Assembly: GCA_007135635.1 (NCBI GenBank)
Contig: SLIO01000218.1
Location: forward strand, 1-6,058
Direction: 5' to 3'
Source: Methylomicrobium sp.
GTDB lineage: Bacteria; Pseudomonadota; Gammaproteobacteria; Methylococcales; Methylomonadaceae
Length of the DNA stretch: 6,058 nucleotides
Part shown: piece by piece, positions 1 to 6,058 of the stretch
How positions within the stretch are numbered: the first letter of the stretch is position 1
Layout of the letters: each line of letters starts with the position of its first letter
Program-made: the position numbers and the translations under genes
Notes under the pieces: generated by a model
Databases searched by the model: none
What the model was told of the DNA's origin: nothing
What the model saw: only the letters and a program-made list of their open reading frames with translations

Positions 1-1520
1 CACAAGATAATGTCGTCATCGTATAATCTGAGATAGGCAAGTATCTTGCGATTTCCAGGATGTAAAAAAACCAGATCGCCACGACCGAATGCCTGATGAT
101 TTTTCCGTAGTGCCAAGACTCGCTTCATCCAGTTGAGCAACGAAGCGCGGTCGCGCAATTGCGCCTCGACATTGGTCGCTCCGTAACCATAAACCGGGTC
201 CATAATCGGGGGTAGATACAAGCGCTGCGGATCGGCACGAGAAAAGCCGCCATTACGGTCAGGGCTCCATTGCATGGGGGTGCGCACGCCATTGCGATCG
301 CCTAGAAAAATATTGTCCCCCATGCCGATTTCGTCACCGTAATAGAGAATAGGCGAGCCCGGCATGGACAGCAGTAAACTATTCATTAGCTTGATTTTGT
401 CCAGCTCATTGTCCATCAAAGGGGCTAATCGGCGTCGAATGCCGACATTTAAGCGCGCGCGCGGGTCACCAACATACATTTGATACATGTAATCGCGTTC
501 TTTGTCGGTGACCATTTCCAAGGTCAATTCGTCGTGGTTGCGCAGAAATATGGCCCACTGACAGGTTTCAGGAATCGCCGGCGTTTGTCTCATAATATCG
601 ACAACGGGGTGACGGTCTTCCTGCGCGATAGCCATGTAAATTCGAGGCATGAGCGGAAAATGATAAGCCATGTGACATTCGTCGCCATCACTGAAATAAT
701 CCCGGACATTTTCCGGCCACTGATTGACTTCGGCGAGAAAAACACAGTGAGGATAATGCTCATCAACTATCGCACGCATTTGTTTGATCACGTCATGCGT
801 TTCCGGGAGATTTTCGTTATTGGTGCCCTCACGAACGCACAGATAGGGAATAGCGTCCAGGCGCATGCCGTCGACTCCTTGATCCAACCAGAAACGCATT
901 AACTTGATCACCGCTTTGACGACCTGCGGGTTATTGAAGTTGAGATCCGGTTGATGGGAGAAAAATCGATGCCAATAATAGGCTTGGGCGTCATCGTCCC
1001 AGGTCCAATTGGACTTTTCAGTATCCTCGAAAATAATTCTCGTTTCGGGAAACTTTTGGTTGGTTTCGCTCCAAATATAATAATCACGTTTGCTGGAGCC
1101 TGCGGGTGCTCTTCGCGCTGCTTGAAACCACGGATGCTGATCGGAGGTGTGATTGATGACTAGTTCGGTAATGACCTTGAAACCGCGGCGATGAGCTTCC
1201 TTCATGAAGCGCTTGAAATCGGCCATGCTGCCGTACTCGGGATGAATGTCGTGATAGTCGGCTATGTCATAACCGTCATCACGCATTGGAGAAGGATAGA
1301 AGGGTAATAGCCAGAGCGTGTTCACTCCTAAATCTTGCAGATAATCAAGTTTCTGTATCAATCCCGCGAAATCGCCCACGCCATTATTATCGCTGTCAAA
1401 AAAAGCTTTGATATGCAGTTCGTAAATAACGGCGTCTTTATACCAGAGTGGGTCTTTCATCCATTCGGCATTGTCGTCCATAAGCGGTTTTTCAAATTCG
1501 TTGCGTTTTGTTTTAGCCAT
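1..1520 (-). CDS. treS: Trehalose synthase (maltose alpha-D-glucosyltransferase), partial, 3' end outside window
   Basis: This cytoplasmic GH13 enzyme interconverts maltose and trehalose and can feed the maltose-1-phosphate/GlgE route to alpha-glucan. The 506 codons read from ATG 1520 are uninterrupted to the left edge. The N-terminus (MAKTKRNEFEKP) leads into LWYKDAVIYELHIKAFFDSD, typical of the family. GH13 region I reads ITELVINHTSDQHPWF, with N123 and H124. The predicted nucleophile is D222 in GMRLDAIPYL, followed by the TreS-type stretch REGTNNENLPETH. The acid/base is E264 in LAEVNQWPE and the third catalytic acid is D330 in RNHDELTLEMVT. All three carboxylates are present. The start is supported by AGGA seven bases upstream and by a good promoter. 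Family members are either about 550-600 residues or about 1100 when fused to maltokinase; the cut prevents a choice. Family assignment is very secure. GlgE, GlgB or maltokinase genes would be expected further left, but that is inference. Confidence 0.96.
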   Translation of the reverse strand, partial: MAKTKRNEFEKPLMDDNAEWMKDPLWYKDAVIYELHIKAFFDSDNNGVGDFAGLIQKLDYLQDLGVNTLWLLPFYPSPMRDDGYDIADYHDIHPEYGSMADFKRFMKEAHRRGFKVITELVINHTSDQHPWFQAARRAPAGSSKRDYYIWSETNQKFPETRIIFEDTEKSNWTWDDDAQAYYWHRFFSHQPDLNFNNPQVVKAVIKLMRFWLDQGVDGMRLDAIPYLCVREGTNNENLPETHDVIKQMRAIVDEHYPHCVFLAEVNQWPENVRDYFSDGDECHMAYHFPLMPRIYMAIAQEDRHPVVDIMRQTPAIPETCQWAIFLRNHDELTLEMVTDKERDYMYQMYVGDPRARLNVGIRRRLAPLMDNELDKIKLMNSLLLSMPGSPILYYGDEIGMGDNIFLGDRNGVRTPMQWSPDRNGGFSRADPQRLYLPPIMDPVYGYGATNVEAQLRDRASLLNWMKRVLALRKNHQAFGRGDLVFLHPGNRKILAYLRLYDDDIIL

Positions 1521-1527
1521 GGCCTTT

Positions 1528-1531
1528 TCCT
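1528..1531 (-). promoter_or_regulatory. Ribosome binding site of treS
   Basis: On the minus strand the sequence reads AGGAAAAGGCC and then ATG. The AGGA core lies seven bases before the start codon, which is good spacing and supports ATG 1520 as the treS start. Confidence 0.75.
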
Positions 1532-1569
1532 GCAGTCGTGAAAGGGGATCATTACCAACGTCCCGACGC

Positions 1570-1579
1570 TTACCGGTAA
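1570..1579. promoter_or_regulatory. Perfect palindrome at the predicted treS transcription start, possible operator
   Basis: TTACCGGTAA is a perfect 10-bp palindrome that touches the -10 element and covers the predicted transcription start of treS. A repressor bound here would block initiation. No particular regulator can be named, and a 10-bp palindrome can occur by chance. Confidence 0.3.
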
Positions 1580-1607
1580 ATATAAAACAGCCGGCGATTC
1601 GGCTCAA
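1579..1607 (-). promoter_or_regulatory. Predicted sigma70-like promoter of treS
   Basis: Read on the minus strand, a -35 element TTGAGC (1602-1607, 4 of 6 consensus bases) is followed by exactly 17 bases and a -10 element TATATT (1579-1584, 5 of 6). Transcription would start near 1572, giving a leader of about 50 bases before the treS ATG. The spacer contains a short inverted pair, GCCG...CGGC, that could bind a regulator. This is a sequence-based prediction only. Confidence 0.6.
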
Positions 1608-1659
1608 TGCGATTGATGACAGTTTAGCACGCGCGTTTTTATCCTAACTCGCCCGGTTG

Positions 1660-1684
1660 CCCTTCGCCTAGCCTTAGGTGAGGG
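1660..1684. repeat. Imperfect inverted repeat in the divergent spacer
   Basis: CCCTTCGCCTA and TTAGGTGAGGG form an imperfect inverted pair with a short centre; the inner CCTA/TAGG and outer CCCT/AGGG arms pair, with a mismatch or bulge between them. It has no adjoining T tract and lies upstream of both genes, so it is not placed to terminate either one. It could be a remnant of a dispersed repeat. Confidence 0.3.
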
Positions 1685-1717
1685 AGCGGCATCGCTATCG
1701 CAAAGGGTGATTAATGC

Positions 1718-1742
1718 TGTGGGAGCGATCCCCAGATCGCGA
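1718..1742 (+). repeat. REP-like palindromic repeat, copy 1
   Basis: A 25-base element starts TGTGGGAGCGA and ends in TCGCGA. Its core is a perfect hairpin with stem GCGATC/GATCGC (6 bp) and loop CCCA. The GTGGGAGCGA head followed by a palindrome ending in TCGCGA is the shape of the REP families dispersed in many gammaproteobacterial genomes and moved by RAYT (Y1-type) transposases. A second copy in inverted orientation lies 133 bases downstream. No RAYT gene is in the window. Confidence 0.72.
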
Positions 1743-1802
1743 TTCTCGGAGTCGAAAATGCCGAAAAACGCACAACGGAATCGAAGCCGCAACGCCAAGC
1801 TC

Positions 1803-1860
1803 CGAAAAAAAGGCGGCTAAACGTTGCAGTCTTCGAAAAAAGACAAAGGCAGCTTAAACG
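1803..1860 (+). repeat. Two imperfect direct repeats between the REP copies
   Basis: Unit one (1803-1823) has CGAAAAAA followed by AGGCGGCTAAACG. Unit two (1834-1860) has CGAAAAAA, a four-base insertion, then AAGGCAGCTTAAACG. The units share both blocks with one substitution and small indels. They lie between the two REP copies and may be part of the same composite element. Their function is unknown. Confidence 0.45.
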
Positions 1861-1875
1861 ACACCGGACTTGACA

Positions 1876-1900
1876 TCGCGACGAAGGCGTCGCTACCACA
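1876..1900 (-). repeat. REP-like palindromic repeat, copy 2 (inverted relative to copy 1)
   Basis: Read on the minus strand, this 25-base element starts TGTGGTAGCGACG and ends CGTCGCGA, with a perfect hairpin of stem GCGACG/CGTCGC (6 bp) and loop CCTT. It matches copy 1 at 18 of 25 positions. Four of the seven differences are in the stem, and they form two compensatory base-pair changes (T-A to C-G and C-G to G-C), so the structure is kept. Together the two copies make a head-to-head BIME-like pair. Confidence 0.75.
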
Positions 1901-1960
1901 AAAGATTACAACAAAAGGTTGCTATGCGGATATAAATAAAAGCCATGAGGATTTTGAGTT

Positions 1961-1988
1961 TTTAGACCCTGCCCGCCAGTGATACAAT
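1961..1988 (+). promoter_or_regulatory. Predicted extended -10 promoter of the large oxidoreductase gene
   Basis: TGATACAAT (1980-1988) is an extended -10 element: TGn followed by TACAAT, which matches TATAAT at 5 of 6 bases. A weak -35 candidate, TTTAGA, lies at 1961-1966 with a 16-base spacer; extended -10 promoters often tolerate a poor -35. Transcription would begin near 1995, about 23 bases before ATG 2018. This placement excludes the GTG at 1979 as a start on that transcript. Confidence 0.55.
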
Positions 1989-2014
1989 ACAACTTTCCAA
2001 CCACGCCATTACCC

Positions 2015-2018
2015 AGGA
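2015..2018 (+). promoter_or_regulatory. AGGA motif that bears on the start codon choice
   Basis: AGGA at 2015-2018 overlaps the first base of ATG 2018, so it cannot serve that codon well. It is five bases ahead of an in-frame GTG at 2024, which is workable spacing. It therefore favours a start two codons inside the annotated ATG, or a weakly led ATG 2018. Confidence 0.4.
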
Positions 2019-5000
2019 TGTCAGTGGATTCCGAACTCTCCCCCTTTGTTGCCGATGCGCCGTCCGAGCGGCTGCGCGAAATTCCCTATAACTATACTTC
2101 TTTTTCCGACCGCGAAATCGTCATTCGACTCCTCGGCGAGGAAAATTGGCAGGTTATCGAGTCGCTTCGCAGCGAACGCATGACCGGTCGTTCCGCGCGG
2201 ATGCTGTTTGAAGTGCTTGGCGATATTTGGGCAGTTCAACGCAATCCTTATCTCGAGGACGATTTACTCAACAACCGCAAACGCCGCAAAGCCTTGCTCG
2301 ACGCCATGCGCCATCGTCTGCGGCAAATGGAAAAGCGTCATGCCGAGTACGAAAACGAATACCCGGACCGGGCCAGGCGCGTTGCACTGTTGATCGAAGC
2401 AGCTCACCAAGCGGTAAATGAATTCGAGGCCCATTTCGATCGCACCCGCGAAATGCGCAAAAAAGCGCTGGCTACGTTTTCGAAGCATACGCATAAAGAC
2501 AACATCGGTTTCGACGGATTTGCCCGCGTGTCTCATGTAACCGATGCGACCGATTGGCGCGTTGAGTATCCGTTTGTTGTGTTGTATCCGACTAGCGAAA
2601 AAGAAGTCGGCCAATTGGTGCGCGATTGCATCAAACTCGGCCTGACCATCATTCCGCGCGGCGGCGGTACTGGCTACACCGGCGGCGCGGTGCCGTTGAC
2701 GCCTTACTCGGCCGTGATCAACACCGAAAAGCTGTTGGACATGGGGCCGATCGAACAACAATCCCGTCTGCCCGGCGTCGAGCAGACGTATGCGACGATT
2801 CATACTGGCGCAGGCGTAGTGACACGGCGCGTGATCGACATGGCCGAAAATGCCGGTTTGGTGTTTGCCTGTGATCCGACTTCGGCCGATGCGTCTTGCG
2901 TGGGCGGCAATGTCGCAATGAACGCCGGCGGAAAAAAAGCCGTGCTATGGGGAACCGCGCTGGATAATCTATTGTCCTGGCGCATGGTGACGCCTGACGG
3001 CAATTGGCTCGAAGTCGAGCGCATTAATCATAATCTCGGCAAGATTCACGATCAGGAGCTTGTCACGTTTGCCTTGAAGCGTTTCGACGCCAAGGCTAAG
3101 CAACTACTGTCCGAAGAACGGCTTGACATTCCCGGTTTGAAATTTCGCAAGGATGGCTTGGGCAAGGACGTGACCGATAAGTTTCTCGGCGGCCTGCCGG
3201 GCATACAAAAAGAAGGCTGCGACGGCATCATCACGTCGGCGCGCTGGATCTTGCACCAGATGCCGGCCTATACGCGTACGTTCTGTCTGGAGTTTTTCGG
3301 TCAGGTCCGCGATTCGGTACCGGCCATCGTCGAGATTCGTGATTTTCTGGCGGCCTTGCCGAAAAGCGGTAACGACCGGGTGATGCTGGCCGGGCTCGAG
3401 CATTTGGATGAACGTTATGTCAAGGCGGTTGGTTATGCCGGCAAAGCCAAACATCGCGGCCGGCCGAAAATGGTGTTGATCGGCGACATCGTCGGTGATG
3501 ACGATCATCAAGTCGCCTTGGCCGCCTCAGAAGTCGTAAGGCTATGTAATGCGCGCGGCGCCGAAGGCTTCGTTGCGGTCAGCCCCGAATCGCGCCGGAC
3601 TTTTTGGCTCGACCGGGCGCGCACTGCGGCGATCGCGAAACATACCAATGCGTTCAAAATCAACGAAGACGTCGTAATACCGCTGCCGCGCATGGGCGAT
3701 TATTGCGACGGCATCGAACGGATCAACATCGAACTGTCGTTGCGCAATAAATTGCGCTTGTGCGATGCATTGATTGATTTGTTCGGGGGCGATTTGCCGC
3801 TACGCTCTTATGAAGACAGCGTCGACAAAGCCGATTTGATCGGTGAACGGCGCGGTCATGCCTTGATCACGGTGGCCGAAGTTCGCGAGCGTTGGCAATG
3901 GCTGTATGACAATTTGGATTTACCGCTGCCGCAGGCCGAGGCCTTATTTACCCAATACGGCATCGTTGCCGGAGAATTGACCAATCTCACCGAACAGCCG
4001 ACCTTGTTTCATCGCTTGCAGGATTATTCGCTGCGAGTGTCCTGGAAACAGGAATTGTTGCCACGCCTGAAAGAGATATTCGTCGGCGACAATTTCCGGC
4101 CGGTCGTCGAACGCATCGAAGCGGCGCATAAAGAGGTGCTGCGCGGTCGGGTATTCGTGGCCTTGCACATGCATGCCGGCGACGGAAATGTGCATACCAA
4201 CTTGCCGGTCAACTCCGATAATTATGAAATGCTGCAAGAGGCCAATGCGGCTGTGGTGCGTATCATGGCCTTGGCGCGCTCCTTGGGCGGCGTGATTTCG
4301 GGCGAGCACGGCATCGGCATTACCAAATACGAATTTTTAAGTGATGAGGAACTGGCCGGATTCCACGACTACAAACAACGCATCGATCCGGAAGGGCGCT
4401 TCAATCGCGGTAAATTGATGCCGGGTTCCGATCTGAGTTCGGCTTATACGACGTCGTTCAATTTGATGGGTTTCGAGTCCTTGATCATGCAGCAAAGCGA
4501 TATCGGCGCGATTTCCGACTCGGTCAAGGATTGTTTGCGCTGCGGCAAATGCAAGCCGGTGTGTTCGACGCATGTGCCGCGCGCCAATCTGTTGTATTCG
4601 CCGCGTAATAAAATTTTGGCGACCTCGCTGTTAATCGAGGCTTTCCTGTACGAAGAACAGACCCGGCGCGGCATTTCGATCACGCATTGGAAAGAATTCG
4701 AAGACGTCTCCGACCATTGCACGGTCTGTCATAAGTGCTTTAATCCGTGCCCGGTCGATATTGATTTCGGCGATGTATCAATGAATATGCGCAATCTGTT
4801 GCGCAAAATGGGCAAACAAAGCTTCAATCCGGTTAAAACCGCGGCGATTGCGTTTTTGTCAACCGGCCGGCCGAGCAGCGTCAAGCTGATGCGCAAACTA
4901 TTGATCGAATGGTCTTATAAAGCCCAGCGTTTGGGTAATTTTTTCCTCAGACCTTGGGGTAAGGCACAGCTCAAGCGCCCCCCGTCGTCGACCGGCAAGC

Positions 5001-5935
5001 CGGAAATGAAAGAGTATGTGATTCATTTCACGAACCGGAAAATGCCCGGCAAGTTGCCTTCGAAGACTTCCAGAGCCCTGCTCGGCATCGAAAGCGATCA
5101 AATCGTGCCTATCATTCGCGACCCGAACAAGACACGGGCGGATTCCGAAGCGGTGTTTTATTTTCCGGGCTGCGGTTCCGAGCGCTTGTTTTCGCAGGTG
5201 GGTCTTGCAACGCAGGCGATGCTCTATGAAATCGGTGTGCAAACCGTGTTGCCGCCGGGCTATTTATGTTGCGGTTTTCCGCAGCGCGCGGCCGGTCAAT
5301 TCGATAAGGCGCAGCAAATCACGACCGATAACCGTGTGTTGTTTCACCGAGTTGCGACCACGCTGAATTATCTCGATATCAAAACCGTCGTGGTCAGTTG
5401 CGGCACCTGTCTGGATCAGTTGGTCGATTATGAATTCGAAAAGATTTTTCCCGGTTGCCGCATGATTGACATCCACGAATATCTGCTCGAGAAAGGGGTG
5501 AAACTCGAGGGCGTCAACGGCCGCCGCTATCTATACCACGACCCGTGCCACAGTCCGATGAAACAACAGGACGCGATGAAGACCGTCAACGAATTGCTCG
5601 GCGCGCCGGTCAATAAATCCGAGCGTTGTTGTGGTGAATCAGGAACCTTGGCCGTCGCGCGCCCCGATATTTCGACACAGGTGCGTTACCGTAAATCGGT
5701 TGAACTGCACCGCGACACCGCGAAACTGCGCGCCGACGATTATGACGGCCCGGTTAAAATGTTGACCTCGTGTCCCTCTTGCTTGCAAGGCTTGCAGCGT
5801 TACAAGGGCGACGTCGATCAGCTCGAAGTCGATTACATCGTCGTCGAAATCGCCCGGCATGTTCTCGGCGAGAATTGGATGAAACGTTATATTAAACAAG
5901 CGGCCAAGGGTGGGATCGAGCGGGTTTTGGTTTGA
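2018..5935 (+). CDS. DUF3683-type FAD-linked oxidase / 4Fe-4S / CCG-domain fusion oxidoreductase (2-hydroxyacid dehydrogenase-like)
   Basis: This 1305-residue single-chain flavin and iron-sulfur oxidoreductase resembles fused GlcD and GlcF and is related to YdiJ and D-lactate or D-2-hydroxyglutarate dehydrogenases. Residues about 18-90 ([15 protein letters not shown] to [10 protein letters not shown]) match the DUF3683 type, followed by a charged helical stretch to about 160. The FAD-binding domain has [11 protein letters not shown] (213-223) and [14 protein letters not shown] (285-298). The oxidase C-terminal domain has HAGDGNVH (H719, H726) and SGEHGIG (E763), aligning with the metal ligands of D-2-hydroxyglutarate dehydrogenase. 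Two CxxCxxCxxxC motifs follow (C839/842/845/849 and C901/904/907/911). Two CCG domains have C1052, C1084-C1085, C1128/C1131 and C1177, C1204-C1205, C1252/C1255. No signal peptide or membrane helix is evident, so it is probably cytosolic or membrane-peripheral, passing electrons from a hydroxyacid to a carrier or quinone (inference). Substrate is unknown. The reading frame opens at GTG 1979, but the promoter there favours ATG 2018 or GTG 2024. Confidence 0.93.
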   Translation: MSVDSELSPFVADAPSERLREIPYNYTSFSDREIVIRLLGEENWQVIESLRSERMTGRSARMLFEVLGDIWAVQRNPYLEDDLLNNRKRRKALLDAMRHRLRQMEKRHAEYENEYPDRARRVALLIEAAHQAVNEFEAHFDRTREMRKKALATFSKHTHKDNIGFDGFARVSHVTDATDWRVEYPFVVLYPTSEKEVGQLVRDCIKLGLTIIPRGGGTGYTGGAVPLTPYSAVINTEKLLDMGPIEQQSRLPGVEQTYATIHTGAGVVTRRVIDMAENAGLVFACDPTSADASCVGGNVAMNAGGKKAVLWGTALDNLLSWRMVTPDGNWLEVERINHNLGKIHDQELVTFALKRFDAKAKQLLSEERLDIPGLKFRKDGLGKDVTDKFLGGLPGIQKEGCDGIITSARWILHQMPAYTRTFCLEFFGQVRDSVPAIVEIRDFLAALPKSGNDRVMLAGLEHLDERYVKAVGYAGKAKHRGRPKMVLIGDIVGDDDHQVALAASEVVRLCNARGAEGFVAVSPESRRTFWLDRARTAAIAKHTNAFKINEDVVIPLPRMGDYCDGIERINIELSLRNKLRLCDALIDLFGGDLPLRSYEDSVDKADLIGERRGHALITVAEVRERWQWLYDNLDLPLPQAEALFTQYGIVAGELTNLTEQPTLFHRLQDYSLRVSWKQELLPRLKEIFVGDNFRPVVERIEAAHKEVLRGRVFVALHMHAGDGNVHTNLPVNSDNYEMLQEANAAVVRIMALARSLGGVISGEHGIGITKYEFLSDEELAGFHDYKQRIDPEGRFNRGKLMPGSDLSSAYTTSFNLMGFESLIMQQSDIGAISDSVKDCLRCGKCKPVCSTHVPRANLLYSPRNKILATSLLIEAFLYEEQTRRGISITHWKEFEDVSDHCTVCHKCFNPCPVDIDFGDVSMNMRNLLRKMGKQSFNPVKTAAIAFLSTGRPSSVKLMRKLLIEWSYKAQRLGNFFLRPWGKAQLKRPPSSTGKPEMKEYVIHFTNRKMPGKLPSKTSRALLGIESDQIVPIIRDPNKTRADSEAVFYFPGCGSERLFSQVGLATQAMLYEIGVQTVLPPGYLCCGFPQRAAGQFDKAQQITTDNRVLFHRVATTLNYLDIKTVVVSCGTCLDQLVDYEFEKIFPGCRMIDIHEYLLEKGVKLEGVNGRRYLYHDPCHSPMKQQDAMKTVNELLGAPVNKSERCCGESGTLAVARPDISTQVRYRKSVELHRDTAKLRADDYDGPVKMLTSCPSCLQGLQRYKGDVDQLEVDYIVVEIARHVLGENWMKRYIKQAAKGGIERVLV

Positions 5936-5961
5936 TTTTGGTTAGCGGTTAACAGTAAGTA

Positions 5962-5982
5962 GGGAGCAGAGAGCAGGGAGCT
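5962..5982 (+). repeat. Three tandem heptamers (GGGAGCA type)
   Basis: GGGAGCA, GAGAGCA and GGGAGCT follow each other without gaps, each within one or two changes of the same 7-base unit. The tract starts 26 bases after the oxidoreductase stop codon. Tandem heptamers can vary in copy number by replication slippage, but this tract is short. Confidence 0.5.
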
Positions 5983-6000
5983 GATGGCAGTCGCTTCCGC

Positions 6001-6024
6001 GGGGCGGGTTATTAAAACCGTCCC
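6001..6024 (+). terminator. Hairpin downstream of the oxidoreductase gene, possible terminator
   Basis: GGGGCGGGTT and AAACCGTCCC enclose the loop ATTA. The ten-pair stem has one G-T wobble and one G-A mismatch. It begins 65 bases after the stop codon. There is no immediate run of T; only a mixed TTTCGGTTT follows after a few bases, so intrinsic termination would be weak. It could equally be a transcript-stabilising hairpin or part of a dispersed repeat. Confidence 0.35.
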
Positions 6025-6058
6025 TAGCGTTTCGGTTTAACCTAAGTATCTCGGCTTA

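Noticed and set aside
480..1541. Plus-strand open frames of 68-140 codons (480-902, 951-1163, 1335-1541)
   Set aside because: They lie opposite treS, whose minus-strand frame encodes a complete set of GH13 motifs; the plus-strand translations show no recognisable domain.
1870..1898. TTGACA at 1870-1875 as a -35 element
   Set aside because: The hexamer 17 bases on is CTACCA, a poor -10, and the region is the REP copy 2 hairpin; the match is likely incidental.
1604..1899. Two small minus-strand frames in the divergent spacer (1604-1798 and 1711-1899)
   Set aside because: They overlap each other in different frames, run through the REP hairpins and direct repeats, and encode Arg/Cys/Ser-rich low-information peptides. 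The first also ends inside the treS promoter. No ribosome site was convincing.
1718..1900. CRISPR array
   Set aside because: Only two diverged, inverted copies exist with no regular spacer series, so this is a REP-type pair rather than a CRISPR array.
1931..1936. TATAAA at 1931-1936 as an alternative -10 for the oxidoreductase
   Set aside because: No acceptable -35 is found about 17 bases upstream and no extended TGn precedes it; the element at 1980-1988 is better.
2021..5899. Many overlapping antisense and out-of-frame open frames across the oxidoreductase
   Set aside because: They are shadows of a high-information, GC-biased coding frame; none shows a domain or a suitable start context.

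Overview
The window carries two large, confidently recognised metabolic genes in divergent orientation, with an unusually repeat-rich spacer between them and a short repeat-bearing tail. No mobile element gene, CRISPR array, tRNA or rRNA was seen. Composition, the bacterial-type promoters and the architecture of the large oxidoreductase fit a proteobacterium, most likely a gammaproteobacterium. A Methylococcales-type methanotroph is my best guess, but this rests on general familiarity and cannot be proven from this sequence.

Region 1-1520 (minus strand) is the N-terminal 506 codons of a trehalose synthase (maltose alpha-D-glucosyltransferase, TreS, GH13). It has a clear ribosome binding site and a good sigma70-like promoter (1579-1607) with a perfect 10-bp palindrome at the predicted transcription start. 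The gene runs off the left edge of the window, so a C-terminal maltokinase fusion cannot be confirmed or excluded.

Region 1521-2017 is the divergent spacer. Besides the two promoters it holds two REP-like palindromes in opposite orientation (1718-1742 and 1876-1900). Their stems differ by compensatory base-pair changes. A degenerate direct repeat lies between them, and a possible third, decayed REP and a small hairpin lie on the treS side. No protein-coding gene is supported here.

Region 2018-5935 (plus strand) is a single-chain oxidoreductase of about 1305 residues. Its order is an N-terminal DUF3683-type domain, an FAD-binding PCMH domain, an FAD-linked oxidase C-terminal domain with an HxxxxxxH...E metal site, two 4Fe-4S motifs and two cysteine-rich CCG domains. 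It amounts to a GlcD-like plus GlcF-like 2-hydroxyacid dehydrogenase in one polypeptide. Its substrate is not known from the sequence. An extended -10 promoter overlaps the longest possible GTG start, which argues that translation begins further in, at ATG 2018 or GTG 2024.

Region 5936-6058 is noncoding. It holds three tandem heptamers and a 10-bp hairpin that may end the transcript. Nothing in the sequence shows that the two genes work together: one acts in trehalose/maltose/glycogen metabolism and the other oxidises a hydroxyacid and passes electrons through iron-sulfur clusters.
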